Positions 45,060-56,873 of a stretch of DNA of 64,000 nucleotides are shown here, piece after piece; position 1 is the stretch's first letter, and each line of letters opens with the position of its first letter. The DNA is from Roridomyces roridus (lineage: Eukaryota; Basidiomycota; Agaricomycetes; Agaricales; Mycenaceae): NCBI GenBank assembly GCA_029378245.1, contig JARKIF010000001.1, positions 3,410,001 through 3,474,000 on the forward strand, given 5' to 3'. The notes under the pieces are model-generated. The model made no database searches and was not told the DNA's origin. It saw only the letters and a list, made by a program, of their open reading frames with translations. The position numbers and the translations under genes were made by a program.

Positions 45060-45545
45060 TTCGCAGCTCCGGGCGCAAGGGGGCATCGGGATCGAAATTT
45101 CGTACCGGGGGAGGGGGGGGGGTCCCGAGAGGGCTCGAAAAAAATTTCTATATGTATATTAGTAAATGTGTTTTGGAGCATATTGGACACTCTTGATTGA
45201 AATTTCCAAATCGGGACTGATATATTACATAATACAGCTGCCAGTCTCATCGACTCTCACAAGACATTGCCACAGACAACAAGTGTATCATTGCTCAAGT
45301 ACACATGAGATGGGTCTAATGGACACTGGGGTCCTCTAATAAGTTTGTAATACATATTTTTCCTATGGCTGGGAACCACGGATGACTCGGACCGCCGGTA
45401 AATCACATGACCGTGGGAATGATCTACCTTACATAGGAGGGGAGGGGGGGGGGGGGGGTCCAGCCAGGGTTGAGAAAAACTTTTCGACCCTATATCCGAA
45501 ATTCGGATCCCGATGCCCCCTTGTCCGGGCGCAGATGGTAGCTGA
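45060..45545. mobile_element. Inverted-repeat element with poly-G tracts
   Basis: Left arm GGCGCAAGGGGGCATCGGGATC (split here as AAGGGGGCATCGGGATC, near 45079) recurs in reverse complement near 45505-45525, with flanking AAATTTCG on one side and CGAATTTCGG on the other. Both arms border long G runs (45107-45121 and 45441-45460). Ends and target duplication could not be fixed. Probably a miniature transposon. Confidence 0.55.
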
Positions 45546-46228
45546 ACCGTGTCGGTCGCTTGGGGAGGTCCATCATTGGGACTTCAACTTTTAAATTCAG
45601 TTTCAACAACTTCGACTTTGGCTACACTGTCCATTGTCCGACTCCCCTCCATCCAATTCCTGATTCTCAAAATTTCAACCCGCGCTGCGCGCACAAGCAA
45701 GCGTTCTGTTCGCTCTAGTCCGTCGGGCATGAGGCTGACATGGTGCACCTCTTACTCAAATCCTTGGTCACCCGATTGCACCCCTTCTCAGCTCTCCCAT
45801 CAGTAGAATTTATTACATGCCTCAATCAAGTGCTCTTGAGCAAAAGGAGTGTGCAATTACTGTGTGCTTCAACCTTGACCATCATCTATTGTCGCAACAA
45901 CTTCGCCGTTGTCGTGCACACTTCTGTATGAATGGAATAGTAAGAATTTTTGAAGGTCTGTTCAAATAAGTAGGTCCTGGATCGAAACAAATCTGTTGCC
46001 AATCTCTCAAGCAAGGTCTCTCCCGACGTAGTCGGAGCTTTCCAGTTATGATTATCAAGGTATACAGGTCGAATACGAAGATGCAAGGTCACGCGCCGGG
46101 TGGCGTCGTCGCGGCAATAAGTCTACCCACGTGCGTAGAAAGTGCGCCATCCAATCGGGGATGGCATTAAAAAGCGAAAGGCGTCGAGCGGATCGCGAGG
46201 TAGTCTGGTCAAAGGGACGCCGCGCCGC
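45546..46228. other. Intergenic, nothing recognised
   Basis: No supported gene or repeat; contains the 3' flank of the minus-strand cyclin fragment that ends at 46229. Confidence 0.5.
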
Positions 46229-46905
46229 CTACTCAACGTATGCCGAATGCCCGTGGAAGAACGGATGCAAAAAGTCGTATCCCTGGGTCTGCGGCTTCCT
46301 GGGAAGCGGGGACCCGGAGGTGGAGTGCGAAATGGGGGTGGGCGGGGAGAGGCTGCCGATGCTCGATTGTGGCGAGGAAGGCTCGAGCTCGGGGAGGACG
46401 ACAAATTCGGCTGACATGCTTGGCCGGCGGCGGTGGAGGGGTGCGCTGTTGGTGAGAAGGACGAAGCCTTCTTCTTCCTCGGCACGCAGAACCGCCCTAA
46501 CGAGCCCCTTGTGATACCTCAAAAGATCCTCTTCGGTTACGCCCAGCTCCCAGTCGAGCACCTCGAGAAACTCGCGCTCGATGCGACCGATATCTCCTGC
46601 CCCAAACACCCCGGTGCACATTCCCCAATGGATGTTCTTGAGCGTAGAATCGTTGGTGTACTTTGCAGCGCAGACGAGGGCCCCGAGAAAGACACGCTCG
46701 AGGGCGTATTGTGGCACAGCAATGGTCAGATGCGGCCGTGCACGGGCCATGTAGTGGAGCGCTACGAGAACGGTGGGTGTAGGAATCTCGGCGCGTGAGA
46801 GGACCGTGCCGATGAAAGATGTGAAGCGTCTTGACCGTGTGCGCCGTGGAGGGCGGCTAAAGGCGTGGTCGACGGTATGTGAAATGCAGTCGACGATGTA
46901 TTCTG
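46229..46905 (-). pseudogene. Pcl/Pho80-like cyclin, copy 3, lacking exon 1
   Basis: The frame starting EYIVDCISHTVDHAF contains the same cyclin box as copies 1 and 2 (SFIGTVLSRAEIPTPTVLVALHYM, ERVFLGALVC, KYTNDSTLKNIHWGMCTGV, GDIGRIEREFLEVLDWEL) but is clearly more diverged, with a different Ser/Pro tail. Homology begins exactly at the 3' splice site (TTCAG|AATAC) used by the other copies. Upstream of it only about 12 bases of intron remain before the inverted copy of the 405-2357 gene begins. The first exon is therefore missing. An in-frame ATG (46925) inside the fused sequence gives a 232-codon frame, so expression of a truncated cyclin is conceivable. Confidence 0.7.
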
Positions 46906-46916
46906 AAGACAAGGGA

Positions 46917-48467
46917 ATAGTGCTCAAGACGCAGCAGGCGCGTTCACCGTTCGCGAGCCTCTTACGTCAGAATCTCTTCCTACGTCCGAGCACCGCCATG
47001 CTCGCAACGCCATGCCTGCGCGACGAAAGTCCCGTCTTGCATCTTCTCCTCCCCTCGATCCGGCATTCTTTTCGGCCCCACCTCCGAACAGAAGTCGGAC
47101 CCCATCGCTCTCCCCGGCCCTGTCCTCCAGCGCCCCAAATCCAAAGCGCGCCTCTCTGGCCTCCCTGTCGCTCTCCAAACTACCTATTCCTAAACAACAT
47201 AGTGTGTTTGGTACTGCCCGACCCTTTGACGCCATCATCTCCTTCCTCCCACCCCTCCAGCCCGAGCGCGCCGTGCTAAAGCAAGTCGTGCTCACCAGCA
47301 CCCTCGCGACCTCTTTCCTCATCGGAGGGCACCGCGGTGGTGGCGATGCCAGCGCAAGCACCTTTGACCTAGCATGGTCCAGCTCAGGCCCGCCTTCCCC
47401 GAGCTACTCCACCTACGGCTACTCACGGCCAGGGAGCATAACCAGCTCACGCGCGCCCAGTTTCGTCGCTGGTCCTACATCAGATTCGCCTCACGACTCC
47501 CCACCGCCCGCCCACCGCCCGGCGAAGCGACGAAGTCGTTTCTCCCTATTCGGCTCGGGATCAGTGTCTGCTCCCACGTCACGTCGTGCGTCCTCGGTGA
47601 CGTCGTTCCCTGTCTACAACGACGCGGCAGATAGTGCGGCTCCTGCATCTATAGTGCACGTCCTCCCAGCGAGTTACCGCAGCTCCAAGCTGGTGGGTGC
47701 GTTGGGGTCGTTTGTGGCATCTGGGACTTCCACGGCCAAGCAGACGCGGGGGTACGTCCTGGCAGAACGTGCGTTGAGAGACGTGGAGACGGTGTTGGTC
47801 GGAGCGTTGGAGGGCGGGGATGATCATGACGGAGAGGAGCGGGTGGATGGTACGAGGAGGAGGAGGGGTGCGTGGATTGCTGGCGTGTTGCCTACGGGCG
47901 CCAGCGGTGGTCGAGCCTGACGAGCACACTACGGAGGAGGGAGGCAAGCTGCCGTTTGGGTTACCGACGCCGCCTGCGAGTCGGCATGGGAGTCGGGAGG
48001 GGGAGGAAACTGTGGCGTCTGGATCGGGCTCTGGGTCATCACATGGGCAGGCTAGGAAGCTGTCGGTCTCGCTTCCATCGGCGTCGACGCCTCCGTCGAT
48101 TGAGGGACCTCGGCATGCGCGCAAGTTGTCCAAGACGGGGACAACGGGCAAGCAGAGGCGAACGAGTGTGCGGAGGTCGGCTGAGGATGCTGCGGGTGGG
48201 ATGAGGAGGGTGGATAGTGCACCTGGATCTCCTCCTCCTCCTTCATCACCGCCGTCCTCGTTTCCTACATTCATGAAACAGGCCGCGGCGCAGGAGAAGG
48301 AGAAGAAGGGGAGTCAGAGGCAAAGGGACCGCGAGAGGGGCGGCAAGTTTTTCGGAGGGAAGAGCCCTGGTGATTTTAGTTTGCGGATGGCGGCCAAGGT
48401 GGATGGGGGTGGGGATGCGGGGAAGATGGGGAGTTCGAGGAGGAGGTGGTGGGCCATTTGGTCATAG
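46917..48467 (+). pseudogene. Truncated, frameshifted inverted copy of the 405-2357 gene
   Basis: Starts at codon about 139 of the parent protein (QDAAGAFTVREPL) and runs to the same C-terminus RRRWWAIWS. One extra G in the run at about 47894-47896 shifts the frame, producing an early stop after GGRA; the parent frame resumes in the 47820-48467 frame. Loss of the first ~139 residues plus the shift make it a pseudogene. Its close match supports the parent as a real gene. Confidence 0.85.
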
Positions 48468-48754
48468 GCGTAGGCCTTTTTTGGTACTCACGAACGGACT
48501 GAGAACGAACAAGTGCAACTATACATACATACTGTCGTACCTAGGCCAGACTCCTTCTGCTATAAAGTTATTATATTAATTGGAAGGTGTATCTGCATTG
48601 CATTGCGAGGGAATGTCTATTTTATGATATCTTCTTGAGAAGCTTGTACCCGGAGTTTGGCCGTGGAGCTCTGGAGTGCAAGGACATGGAGGAAGTTCGG
48701 AGGAAGCGATCACGGGGTTGGGCATCACCAAATTGTCCCTTGTCCCGAACCATC

Positions 48755-48841
48755 ATGTTGCCCGACGAAATCATCTCTGAGATTCTATCTCCCGCACTAA
48801 AAGTCTCCGAAGAGCCGACACCTCCGATGTCTCTCCCTTAG
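48755..48841 (+). pseudogene. Stub of F-box family 1 (copy D)
   Basis: Encodes MLPDEIISEILSPALKVSEE as in the other copies, then loses eight bases and stops; similarity ends within the 16th codon after that. The 5' flank from about 48700 (GATCACGGGGT.GGGC, TTGTCCCGAACC) also matches the flanks of copies B and C. It lies directly upstream of the kinase-like gene. Confidence 0.85.
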
Positions 48842-49018
48842 ACTGTTGAGAATCGAGCAAGGTATTCTCATGCCATGCATGCAGCATTATTAACAGCAAA
48901 GCTGTTAACCCGCATTGTCTGATGCTGATTTCCGCCAATCTCTTGCACCCGCGCACAGCCTTTTGAAGCAGTATATAACGGCGTTTCGAAGATATCATCC
49001 CCCCCCCCAATACCAAGC

Positions 49019-51192
49019 ATGGCCTCTCAATCAGGACTTGTTCCCGTGTATGTGGACATCCACACCCTGTTCAGAGTTCTGTCCGAGTTGACTTCTTGAT
49101 AAACAGATCATCTGGCGCCTTCTTCCCGGACGCACATCATTTCACTGTGAATGGCGGAACTTTCACCAGCAACATATGTGTTCATCAGCCTACGTCGGCC
49201 AGGTCTGGTAAAGGCATACTTTCGTGGAAGATTTCACATAGGCGCCTGACAAGGATCCCGCAGATTTCAGGATGATACGCCGAGGCGACGTCGATCTCAG
49301 AAGAGAGATACGTCTAGATGGCGATTCTGGTGTGGCCCACCGCTCATATGGTACTCGCGCCACTGCACGTCGAATGTTTTCTGCGAAAGTCCGCGGTCTC
49401 CGATCCCTGAAATCTGTGATTTTATACGAAGGCGAGAACGCCGAAGAGGTACTCGTTGTGATGTTTCTACGCCGCCCATCTGACTCTAGTTCGCAGGACT
49501 GGAGTCGATACGTTTCACTCTACGCTGAATCCTGGTACGCTGTTCACTGTCCGCATTAGTCTCGACATATCGGGAATACAGGCATCCCAATCTACTTCAA
49601 ATCTTTGGGTTAATAAGATCACAGAACATGTACGCTATTGTGACTCACGATGGTCGGTCCACCAACTTTGAGACTACAAAACTTGCTTCATTCGATCAGA
49701 TTTGATGTCTTTCGGGGAATTTCTGGCACTCCATCAGCCCTCCCCTGTCATGACAGTGTATTCTCATGCATGCTGGGTATGCAGCGCTGACTGGGTGATC
49801 ATGCATACTGATTGTGGTTTCCAGAACCTGGATCTCAAGGTAATGTGTCTGGGTCCACTGAATTGCAGCTTCATATTGATGTTTCGCAGAGTTGCCTGAC
49901 TTACACAAAGTCGTATACCGTGAGTTTCTTCCATCCTGTCCCCGAAGAATTGAGAGATCTAAGAGCGAAGAATCTGGCCATGGACATTCCGGTATGGACG
50001 TGGTGGATAAGACGTACAACTGGTCGCCTCTGCGTTGAGCTGGCACCGAACGAGATTGAGGAACCGACCCTGGACCCGGAGTCGACCTTCCCCATAGATG
50101 CAGAATTGCGGCTGGGTGATGTGCACATGGAGACAATGGCATTGGCGCTGTTGTCTCTCCCTCTGTATCACCGCGTTTGCTCTTGTTCTCTGGTACGATT
50201 ACACGAGTTTTCCAACTGGACAGGAACGCAGGTCACCGTGGGTGTTGTGGCGTTTGGTTTATCCCATGGTCAGCCCGAAAATTTCGTCAAAGTTGCTTCC
50301 CTGCCAATTGCCGGAATCTCATTTGACCTGGACTGGCGTTTGTATCACATAGATGTCGGCGGTGGTATCGGAACGGAGGCTGACGATTCTGGATGGACAT
50401 GGTGCGCTATCCGTGCTTCGCAGCTCTGAGCCTCGACTGACATACCCACAAGCTTCCATGTGGAGGACTTGTCAGTGAATGCGATCCTGACAATGTCAGT
50501 CGGCGCAACTCATGACACCAGATCCCTGTGGTTGTCGCAAGCAAACCATATCTTCCGACTGTTGCAAGTCGCCTGCCGCCACGAGGAATTTGGTACAGAG
50601 CCCTTCTTTTTCGTGTTTCTCAGCTAACACTTCCCACCGCTCTTCTCGCTAGTGCTCATCGAATCTGCCGGATTTCAACTGCGTTTTTCCGCGTCGAGCG
50701 GACAAGATGCGGCCGAAGGGTATTTGTTCGTTTGCCCACCCCAACACTTCTGGCTCGGCGGACATTCATTCGCGTGGCCCCAGCGTATCTGGTACTGGTC
50801 CCTTGATGCACAGGGAGCTCACCCCTTGTCCGACGAGGATGCGCTTCGTCTCGGGTTCCCGTCGATCCAGCTGGAAATGCATGCCACGGGTGTTTACTGG
50901 GACTCTAGCGTCTACGAAGGTCTTCGAACATTCCACACCGCGAAAGGATTCGATGCACAAAGCCAGGAACTTGCAATGTACATGGGTCAGCCACTCTATG
51001 AACTTTGCTACCAACAAGAACCCTTGTTTCCGCACGGTGAGCCTCCTCTCGAATTTGGCCTGCAAATTGGTTGAAAGTTCCGTCTTTGAAGCGCGCGAAC
51101 AAAGTACCTCGAACTCCGCAGATACCTTTCACCCTGCCGCTGATTATGAAGACACCCCATCGTCGGAACCAAGTACTATAGCATTTTGTTGA
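49019..51192 (+). CDS. Mushroom-type protein with kinase-like N-terminal region, multi-exon
   Basis: Start MASQSGLVPV at 49019. Exons that keep phase: 49019-49047, 49107-49207, 49264-49448, 49497-49534, 49582-49652 and 49700-49776, all with GT..AG introns of 47-59 nt. The product has a short lead with GAFFPDAHHFTVNGGTFTSNI, then HPNLLQIFGLI..NMYAIVTHD, which resembles the kinase hinge region. Later come IRRTTGRLCVELAPNE and, after introns near 50400-50650, SLWLSQANHIFRLLQV and GYLFVCPPQHF. The last region is YWSLDAQGAHPLS, LGFPSIQLEMHATG, WDSSVYEGLRTFHTAKGFD. I know this as a lineage-specific family of Agaricomycetes often tagged kinase-like; catalytic residues are not all visible, so activity is doubtful. 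The region 49777-49868 and the last exon (via an intron from about 51037) are uncertain. Confidence 0.7.
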
Positions 51193-51938
51193 TTTCGGAA
51201 GTAACAATACTACGGCTCGGCACGGAGAAAATCGCCTGATCCCAACAGTGAATGTGCAGCGGCATGCGTTTCATACTTGCTCAGGGTATTGAAATTGACG
51301 AAGGGGCTACCCTCTACGACACCTCGAGGACAAATGTTCAGCCAGCGCAACCGATTTTTTGTGGGGCGCAATCTTCTTCCAGACCAGACCCTTGAACATT
51401 ATCCGACTGTCGACTGCACCAAGCATAGTCGATTCGCCCTTCGGCTCCTTCCTCCGTCTGTTCCCAGGCTCAAATTCTAAATCCCTCGGGCCCTTGAATT
51501 CAACATCTCCTCGGTGCTTGCTCAGACTGTTTTATTGGATGGCAGATGAGAATTAGAAGCACGTGTAAGATTTGTTCGAACCGTGGAAGCTGGGTCCCTC
51601 CGAGCCCTCAGTTGAGGCTTATAGAATAGCTGAAGAACCTTGAAATCCGTGGTTCTCCGAATAAAACGAGGGAGAGGAGGATCTTGTACGTACGTACGGT
51701 CTTGTCCGTGTTACTTTATTACCGAGGTTGAATTGGACTCAGGCACTTTTGAAGGAAGGATATCGAGGCCGTTATTCAGTTTGAAGACAGGGCTTTGACT
51801 GGGGATGACTGGATACGTCAAACTCTTCTTGCACCCTCATGTCCGTCGTCTCTCAACTTCTCGAGGGAATCCTCTGGCTCGGAGCCGTCGAGTCGAGCCA
51901 CAGTCTCTTATCAGGAGTGCGCCGCGGACTTGCAACTT
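51193..51938. other. Intergenic, nothing recognised
   Basis: No supported gene. Short frames at 51277-51480 have no recognisable domain. A poly-purine and GTACGTACGT stretch lies near 51690. Confidence 0.45.
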
Positions 51939-52166
51939 TCAAGTCTCGACTGACGGCGGCCGAGTGGTACGGACTCGGATTGTTGTGATGGCACAAGAGT
52001 CGTCAATCCGGGGCGACCAAGGACGAATCACCATCTCACTTAGTAGAGCTCGGCTCGGTGCGGAGAAGGACCAGGATACGAGAGATGTGGAGCGTAGATC
52101 AGAATTCTCCAGAAAATGGAGAATCTGGCCAAAAAGCTCTGGGATGTGGCCAACTGCAGAGGACAT
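51939..52166 (-). pseudogene. F-box family 2 stub, divergent from F-box copy C
   Basis: Starts MSSAVGHIPELFGQILHFLE and NSDLRSTSLVSWSFSAPSRALL, a well-formed F-box, then departs from the family within 30 codons. The start is about 100 bp from that of the F-box gene at 52263 in the opposite direction, the same divergent arrangement as at 3390-3720/3820. Confidence 0.65.
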
Positions 52167-52262
52167 GGAAGCTGGAAGAAACCGTGACGATCACGGGGTC
52201 GGGCCATCACTGAGTGTTTGTTTTGACCAAACAAATTGTGCCCTTTGTCCCGAACTGGCACC

Positions 52263-54575
52263 ATGTTGCCCGACGAAATCATCTCTGAGATTCTATCTCC
52301 TGCACTAAAAGTCTCCGAAGAGCTCTTTTCCGACACTTCCGATGTCTCTCCCTTCTCCAACTACACACCGTCCACGTCGGATTATTTATTGGTCTGCAAA
52401 GACTGGCTTCGTGTCGCCACTCCCCTGCTGTACAATGTCGTCGTTCTCCGATCCAAGGCACAGGCGAACGCTCTCCAGCAGGTGCTCAAAACCAATCCAG
52501 AGTTTGGTCTCTTCATCAAGAAGCTGCGCGTGGAGGGAGGATTTGGAACGGCCATGCACACTATTCTCAAGTCTGCACCCAACATCACGGACCTTTTCAT
52601 ATCCCTTTCGATATACTCCTCCGACGGCACGGGAGGCCTATGCAAAGGCCTTCATCTCGTCAATCCCCACCGAATCATCCTCGTCGACCCGAATGTCGTC
52701 AGACCTCTCAAAAACAAGCAATTGGACGCGCTGAAAACGGCCCTCTTCGATTGCATTCGCTCTTGGTGCAATCTGGTGCGTGTTCATTTTCGTATTCATC
52801 TCGATCTCATTCCACCTGTCCAGCGTATCTTTGGTTACCCCGATATCGGCCGGTATTACAACTTAGCAGAGTGGGCGGAGAAAGCCACAGAGCTGAGCCA
52901 ACTACTTGCTCAAACGCAGGTGCACACCGTGACCTTCGATTCCCTCGACAGTATCCCGCATTGGATATCTACCCTCTACAGTATTCCTTCACTAAAGGTG
53001 CTACGATTCCAGCGTCCACTGGGCGACAAGCTGGTTTCAGAGATAGAATCGGATACCCAGCTAAAGAAGTTGGCCAAGTACACGTTAGTGTTCTTCTCTT
53101 GTTCCATTTCCAAGGCTCACGTGCTCCAGGCGCGTCCACAAGCCGACTCATATGGAACCTGACATTGCACCATCCTTGAACCCTTTCTTCGTTCCATTGC
53201 AATCCGCATCAGAAGAGATTCGCGAAACCGTTTGGAGACGTGTACTTTTCTTTGCCATGTACACGGAGGAGATGAGATCTCCCACCTTCTCGCGTCGTAC
53301 CTCCGAATTGTATCCATCCCGGATTCCAGTACTTTGTGTTTCGAAATATTTTCACGTACGTCAGATGTCTTTCGTTTGCTACAGTCGCTCATCCCGTTCA
53401 GCGTCTCGCACTTCCGTACCTCCTCGAATCTCTTCGCTTATCGTTCAACATCACTGGTCTGGCACAACTGCTGGAAAAAGAACCTCACCTCGGCTCTTTC
53501 ATACGCCGCATCTTCACTGCCGTCATACCTACGAGATCACCCATCTACAAACAGGCGATTCTTGTGGTTTTCCGACACATACCTTGCTTGGAGGTTCTTG
53601 CTCCGGTTGCCGATTCGCAGCTGTCGATCACAATCGAGTTGTTCGACGAGTTGGGAAAGATCGCAGGCCATTCCATCCAGAAACTCTCGGTGTTTCTGTA
53701 TGACACAGATTCAGACATATCACTGTCGTCCTTGCAGCGCTTCACGAACCTGCATGTTTTGGACACCGGCGGGGATATCCGGTTGAGTGGGGAGGTTTCT
53801 CGAGGGACTTTCAATGTGCTCAACACGGTGCAAGATTTGCGCATCCGCGAGAGCATTCTCATCGAGTTGTTTATTAATATAAGGTATGTACCACATCCGT
53901 TTTACAGGATATTGTCTGCTCAAATCGATTGCCAGATTGGGCAGTCTTCGCACTCTTGTTTTACCGTGGACGTTGAACGGTAAGCATGCAGTAGAGGATT
54001 TGATCAGCGTGCACGGACAAAAGCTGCATCATCTCACCCTGGGTCCGCTCCAAGCTGGTTCCCCGGTCCTCGATTTCTGTCCAAATCTCACCTATATAAA
54101 ACTTCTTGACGTGCGTGGTTCCTTTTTGTGTATGTATCATTCTTTATATTCAACTCTACTGAGTCCAGCAAGACGATTTGGGAAAACTCACCCCTGGTAG
54201 CCAGCATCATGCACTAGTTAAAATTTCATCGGCCGGTCTGCCCAAGTACGTTTCCCAAGATTTGCTCAGTGGCTCTCCTTGACACATATGTTCTTTCCCA
54301 AGAAACGCCGATCCAGAAGAAGTGCGAGTCATGCTTGATATGTATCCCAACCTGCGAGAAATCGAGCTCCGACAATTCAAGTGGCCGACGACCGAGTAAG
54401 CCTTGCTGCCCTATCTCTCTAGGCTCATTTCTTGTGTAGACGGGAAATTTCCAGAAGCAACGTCGTCCCGTTAGCAGAGTCTTTACTGCTGAAGAACATC
54501 AAGGTGTTCGATGAAGAGGGAAGGCAGTGGATTCCTCGCTTGAAGACCGGTAAACAATCGCGGAAGGTTTCCTAG
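52263..54575 (+). CDS. F-box protein, 7 exons, 669 aa (family 1, copy C)
   Basis: Exons 52263-53083, 53130-53355, 53402-53883, 53936-54110, 54169-54245, 54303-54395 and 54440-54575 sum to 2010 nt, 670 codons with the stop. Exons 1, 2, 4, 5, 6 and 7 equal those of copy A in length, and exon 3 is 9 nt longer. Motifs as in copy A: first F-box at residues 1-60, second F-box-like segment spanning the exon 2/3 junction (IWRRVLFFAM, VLCVSKYFH-RLALPYLLESL), then leucine-rich sequence (HHLTLGPL, VLDFCPNLTYIKLLD, MYPNLREIEL). All introns are 44-58 nt, GT..AG. I chose 52263 rather than the in-frame ATG 27 bp upstream because all copies share the MLPDE start. Likely an SCF substrate adaptor; best preserved member here. 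Confidence 0.88.
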
Positions 54576-55068
54576 AGGGGAAGGGTTATGGTACCGAAAG
54601 GAAATTGAGAGCTCGAATCGGTGCGAGGGCGCTTGTGTCAACGTAGTGGACCTGCCAGTTGTCGAATCGCTTTCTTTTACCGAAAATTATCTCTTGTCGG
54701 TCACTCATTGCAGTGGCGCGCACTTTCAAAATTTCAACTCTCGAGTGTGGAATGGTACGAAGTTGGAATTGCAAAAACCTGTGGTGTTCCTCCCCGAGTC
54801 AACCCACATCATCGCATATGTCCACTACAAGCATATCTTCGTTGGCGGTACTACATGGTGACATGGGCCTCAGCGCTCAGCACGGACGGAGATTTCCTCG
54901 GCCACTCATGATAAGTCACAAGTAACAAGTTTATTTACCGAGATTGCCGGTTCGACCCGACGCGTCGGACGTCGGCGGCGAAATCACAGTCTTTGACCAT
55001 AACCATTGATAACCACACCCTCGATATCCGGCACCTCCTCGAGTTCTCACAAGGAAGCTGCCTTCTGG

Positions 55069-56205
55069 ATGGCCTCCGATTCCCTAGCAGTTGCGCGGGC
55101 CCGAGTCGCTGAACTGGACAAGGAAATAGAGCGTTTACAGCTGTCCATAATGCACTCTGCCTCGAGCGCGAAAAGTTCCAGCAGACGTTGGCCGACTACA
55201 AATATCCTGTCCTGACGTTACCGACCGAAGTGACGTCCGAGATATTCACTCGATGCCTTCTCCCATGGCCGCAACGACCCGAATTCAAGGGACCTCACTC
55301 GCCGTCGTTCTTGCTGCGAATCTGTCGCCAGTGGCGCGACGTGGCACTCGGCACGCCTGAGCTCTGGAGCACTATGCGCTTGGATATAAAGGCTCACATT
55401 GGGCCGAGGCTGCGCGCCGACCAGCTCCGATCATTGAAAAGCTGGCTACAGCGATCCGGCGACTGTCCTCTGTCCATCGGTCTTTTATGTCTCGATACTA
55501 CACGAGTCCCAGCTCGTTCAATACAGCCATTCTTAGATGCGATTTTGCGGCACGCATCGCGTTGGCAGGCTCTGGAGATTTGCCTTCCCCTCCACAATCT
55601 CCGCAGCATCAAGGGGTCGAGGCCCCTTCTACGCAGCTTGACCATGGGCACCAATGTTGAGCTGCTAGACCCACCTCTCTCGGAACCACGACTCCATTTG
55701 TTCACGGATGCGCCGCGTATAGAGACTCTCACTCCTCACATTTTTCAATCCTTTCTACATCACCCTTCCCTGGTCGCAAATCACATCGGTTACGGCCGGC
55801 CTCTACGTGTACGAAGCCGCCGAAATCATGCGCAACGCTGGTGCCCTTGAAACCCTCACCGTCGTCGTCCATGGCGTGGACGGGCCCATCCCACCAATAT
55901 CGGCCATACCACCTCTGCCATCCCTCCACACGTTAATTTTGAGTCCTAGCGGCAGAGCCGACGAAAGCATGGGCATGTCGGCGCTGTTTGATGCATTGAT
56001 CCTCCCGGGATTGCGTTTCCTCAGCACCCACGAATCTTTCCTCGGCAGAGATTCTGTGGCTGCCATTTCCGCGTTGCGGCCCACGGGGTATCTGTTGCGG
56101 ATTCGGATTTTTGCTGCCAGTGCTTCGCGAGGCGTGTATCAAAAGGCGTTCCCTCATACTCAATTTGTCGTCGAAGAAATAGGGGAGGAGGATGATTCGG
56201 ATTGA
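55069..56205 (+). pseudogene. Coiled-coil F-box gene (family 1b), block II copy, two frameshifts
   Basis: Starts MASDSLAVARARVAELDKEI as at 6877. One base is missing near 55148 relative to that copy, shifting the frame before the F-box (YPVLTLPTEVTSEIFTRCL, then LLRICRQWRDVALGTPELWS). Two more bases are missing near 55725-55735, after LHLFTDAPRIETL. The last part (55807-56205, EAAEIMRNAGALETLTVVV) is again open to the stop. No transposons interrupt it, so it shows the empty sites of the insertions in the other copy. The two shifts add to three bases, so only the segment between them is misread. Confidence 0.8.
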
Positions 56206-56249
56206 ACTGTTTCGGATCAAGTATTGGCAGGTATTCGAGTTACAACTTA

Positions 56250-56640
56250 CTAGGCTAGAGTCTACCTAGTCAGCAACCTTTTTTGTTGCGCCTCCAAGCC
56301 CGTGGATTTCGAAAAGGATAAGGCTGGGATAGCATTGGATTTGCATCCGTGGCGCACGTGAAAATACAACAAGTCGTCCTGTGTTGCAAATCCAATCCAC
56401 GGAAGTATCCAGGCTACCAAACACGAAGGTTCAGCGGTTCAAACTTGAGCCAAGATACGGAAGTAAAATCTGGACTTTCCTTCGCTGGTCAACGGAACCG
56501 AACGTGGACTCGAAATCGAGGGGACGTCGGTCGTAAAACTAGGCTGCCAACCAGCAAGTAAGAGTCAGATTCATGCCTTGCAAGTGTGAGAGCGTCACGG
56601 ATGTGCCGGTGGGCCTCCCGCCGAAACATAGACTCTTGGT
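56250..56640. repeat. Third copy of the ~430-bp non-coding unit
   Basis: Matches 29200-29600 in order and spacing (CACGGAAGTATCCA, ACCAAACACGAA, ACGGAAGTAAAATCTGGACTTTCCTTCG, ATCGAGGGGACGTC). Block II has one copy, block I has two. Confidence 0.7.
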
Positions 56641-56696
56641 TGCCGTATTAGTGGTCGCCAACGTCGCCCAGGGAAACATGGTAGACATCCGATTTG

Positions 56697-56873
56697 GGCG
56701 CAAGGCTCGGCGGAGGGGTATAGGCTGGGTTGGTTGATTGCGTAAAATGTGGCAACGAATTGAAGAGCTTGTCGATCTATCGCGGTGCAAGGATCGGCGG
56801 AGAGACAGGCTGGTTGATTGCGTAAAATGCGGCAACGAATTTGAGGAGCTTGTCGGATTCGGTCTATCGCGGT
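56697..56873. repeat. Tandem repeat, two units of about 85-95 bp
   Basis: Same unit as at 29699-29966 (GCAAGGATCGGCGG, TTGATTGCGTAAAAT, TGTCG..TCTATCGCGG) but two units instead of three. Confidence 0.8.

Noticed and set aside
49840..49868. A 29-nt intron in the kinase-like gene
   Set aside because: Too short compared with the 44-60-nt introns elsewhere in the window; a single longer intron (49777-49868) or a different exon is more likely.
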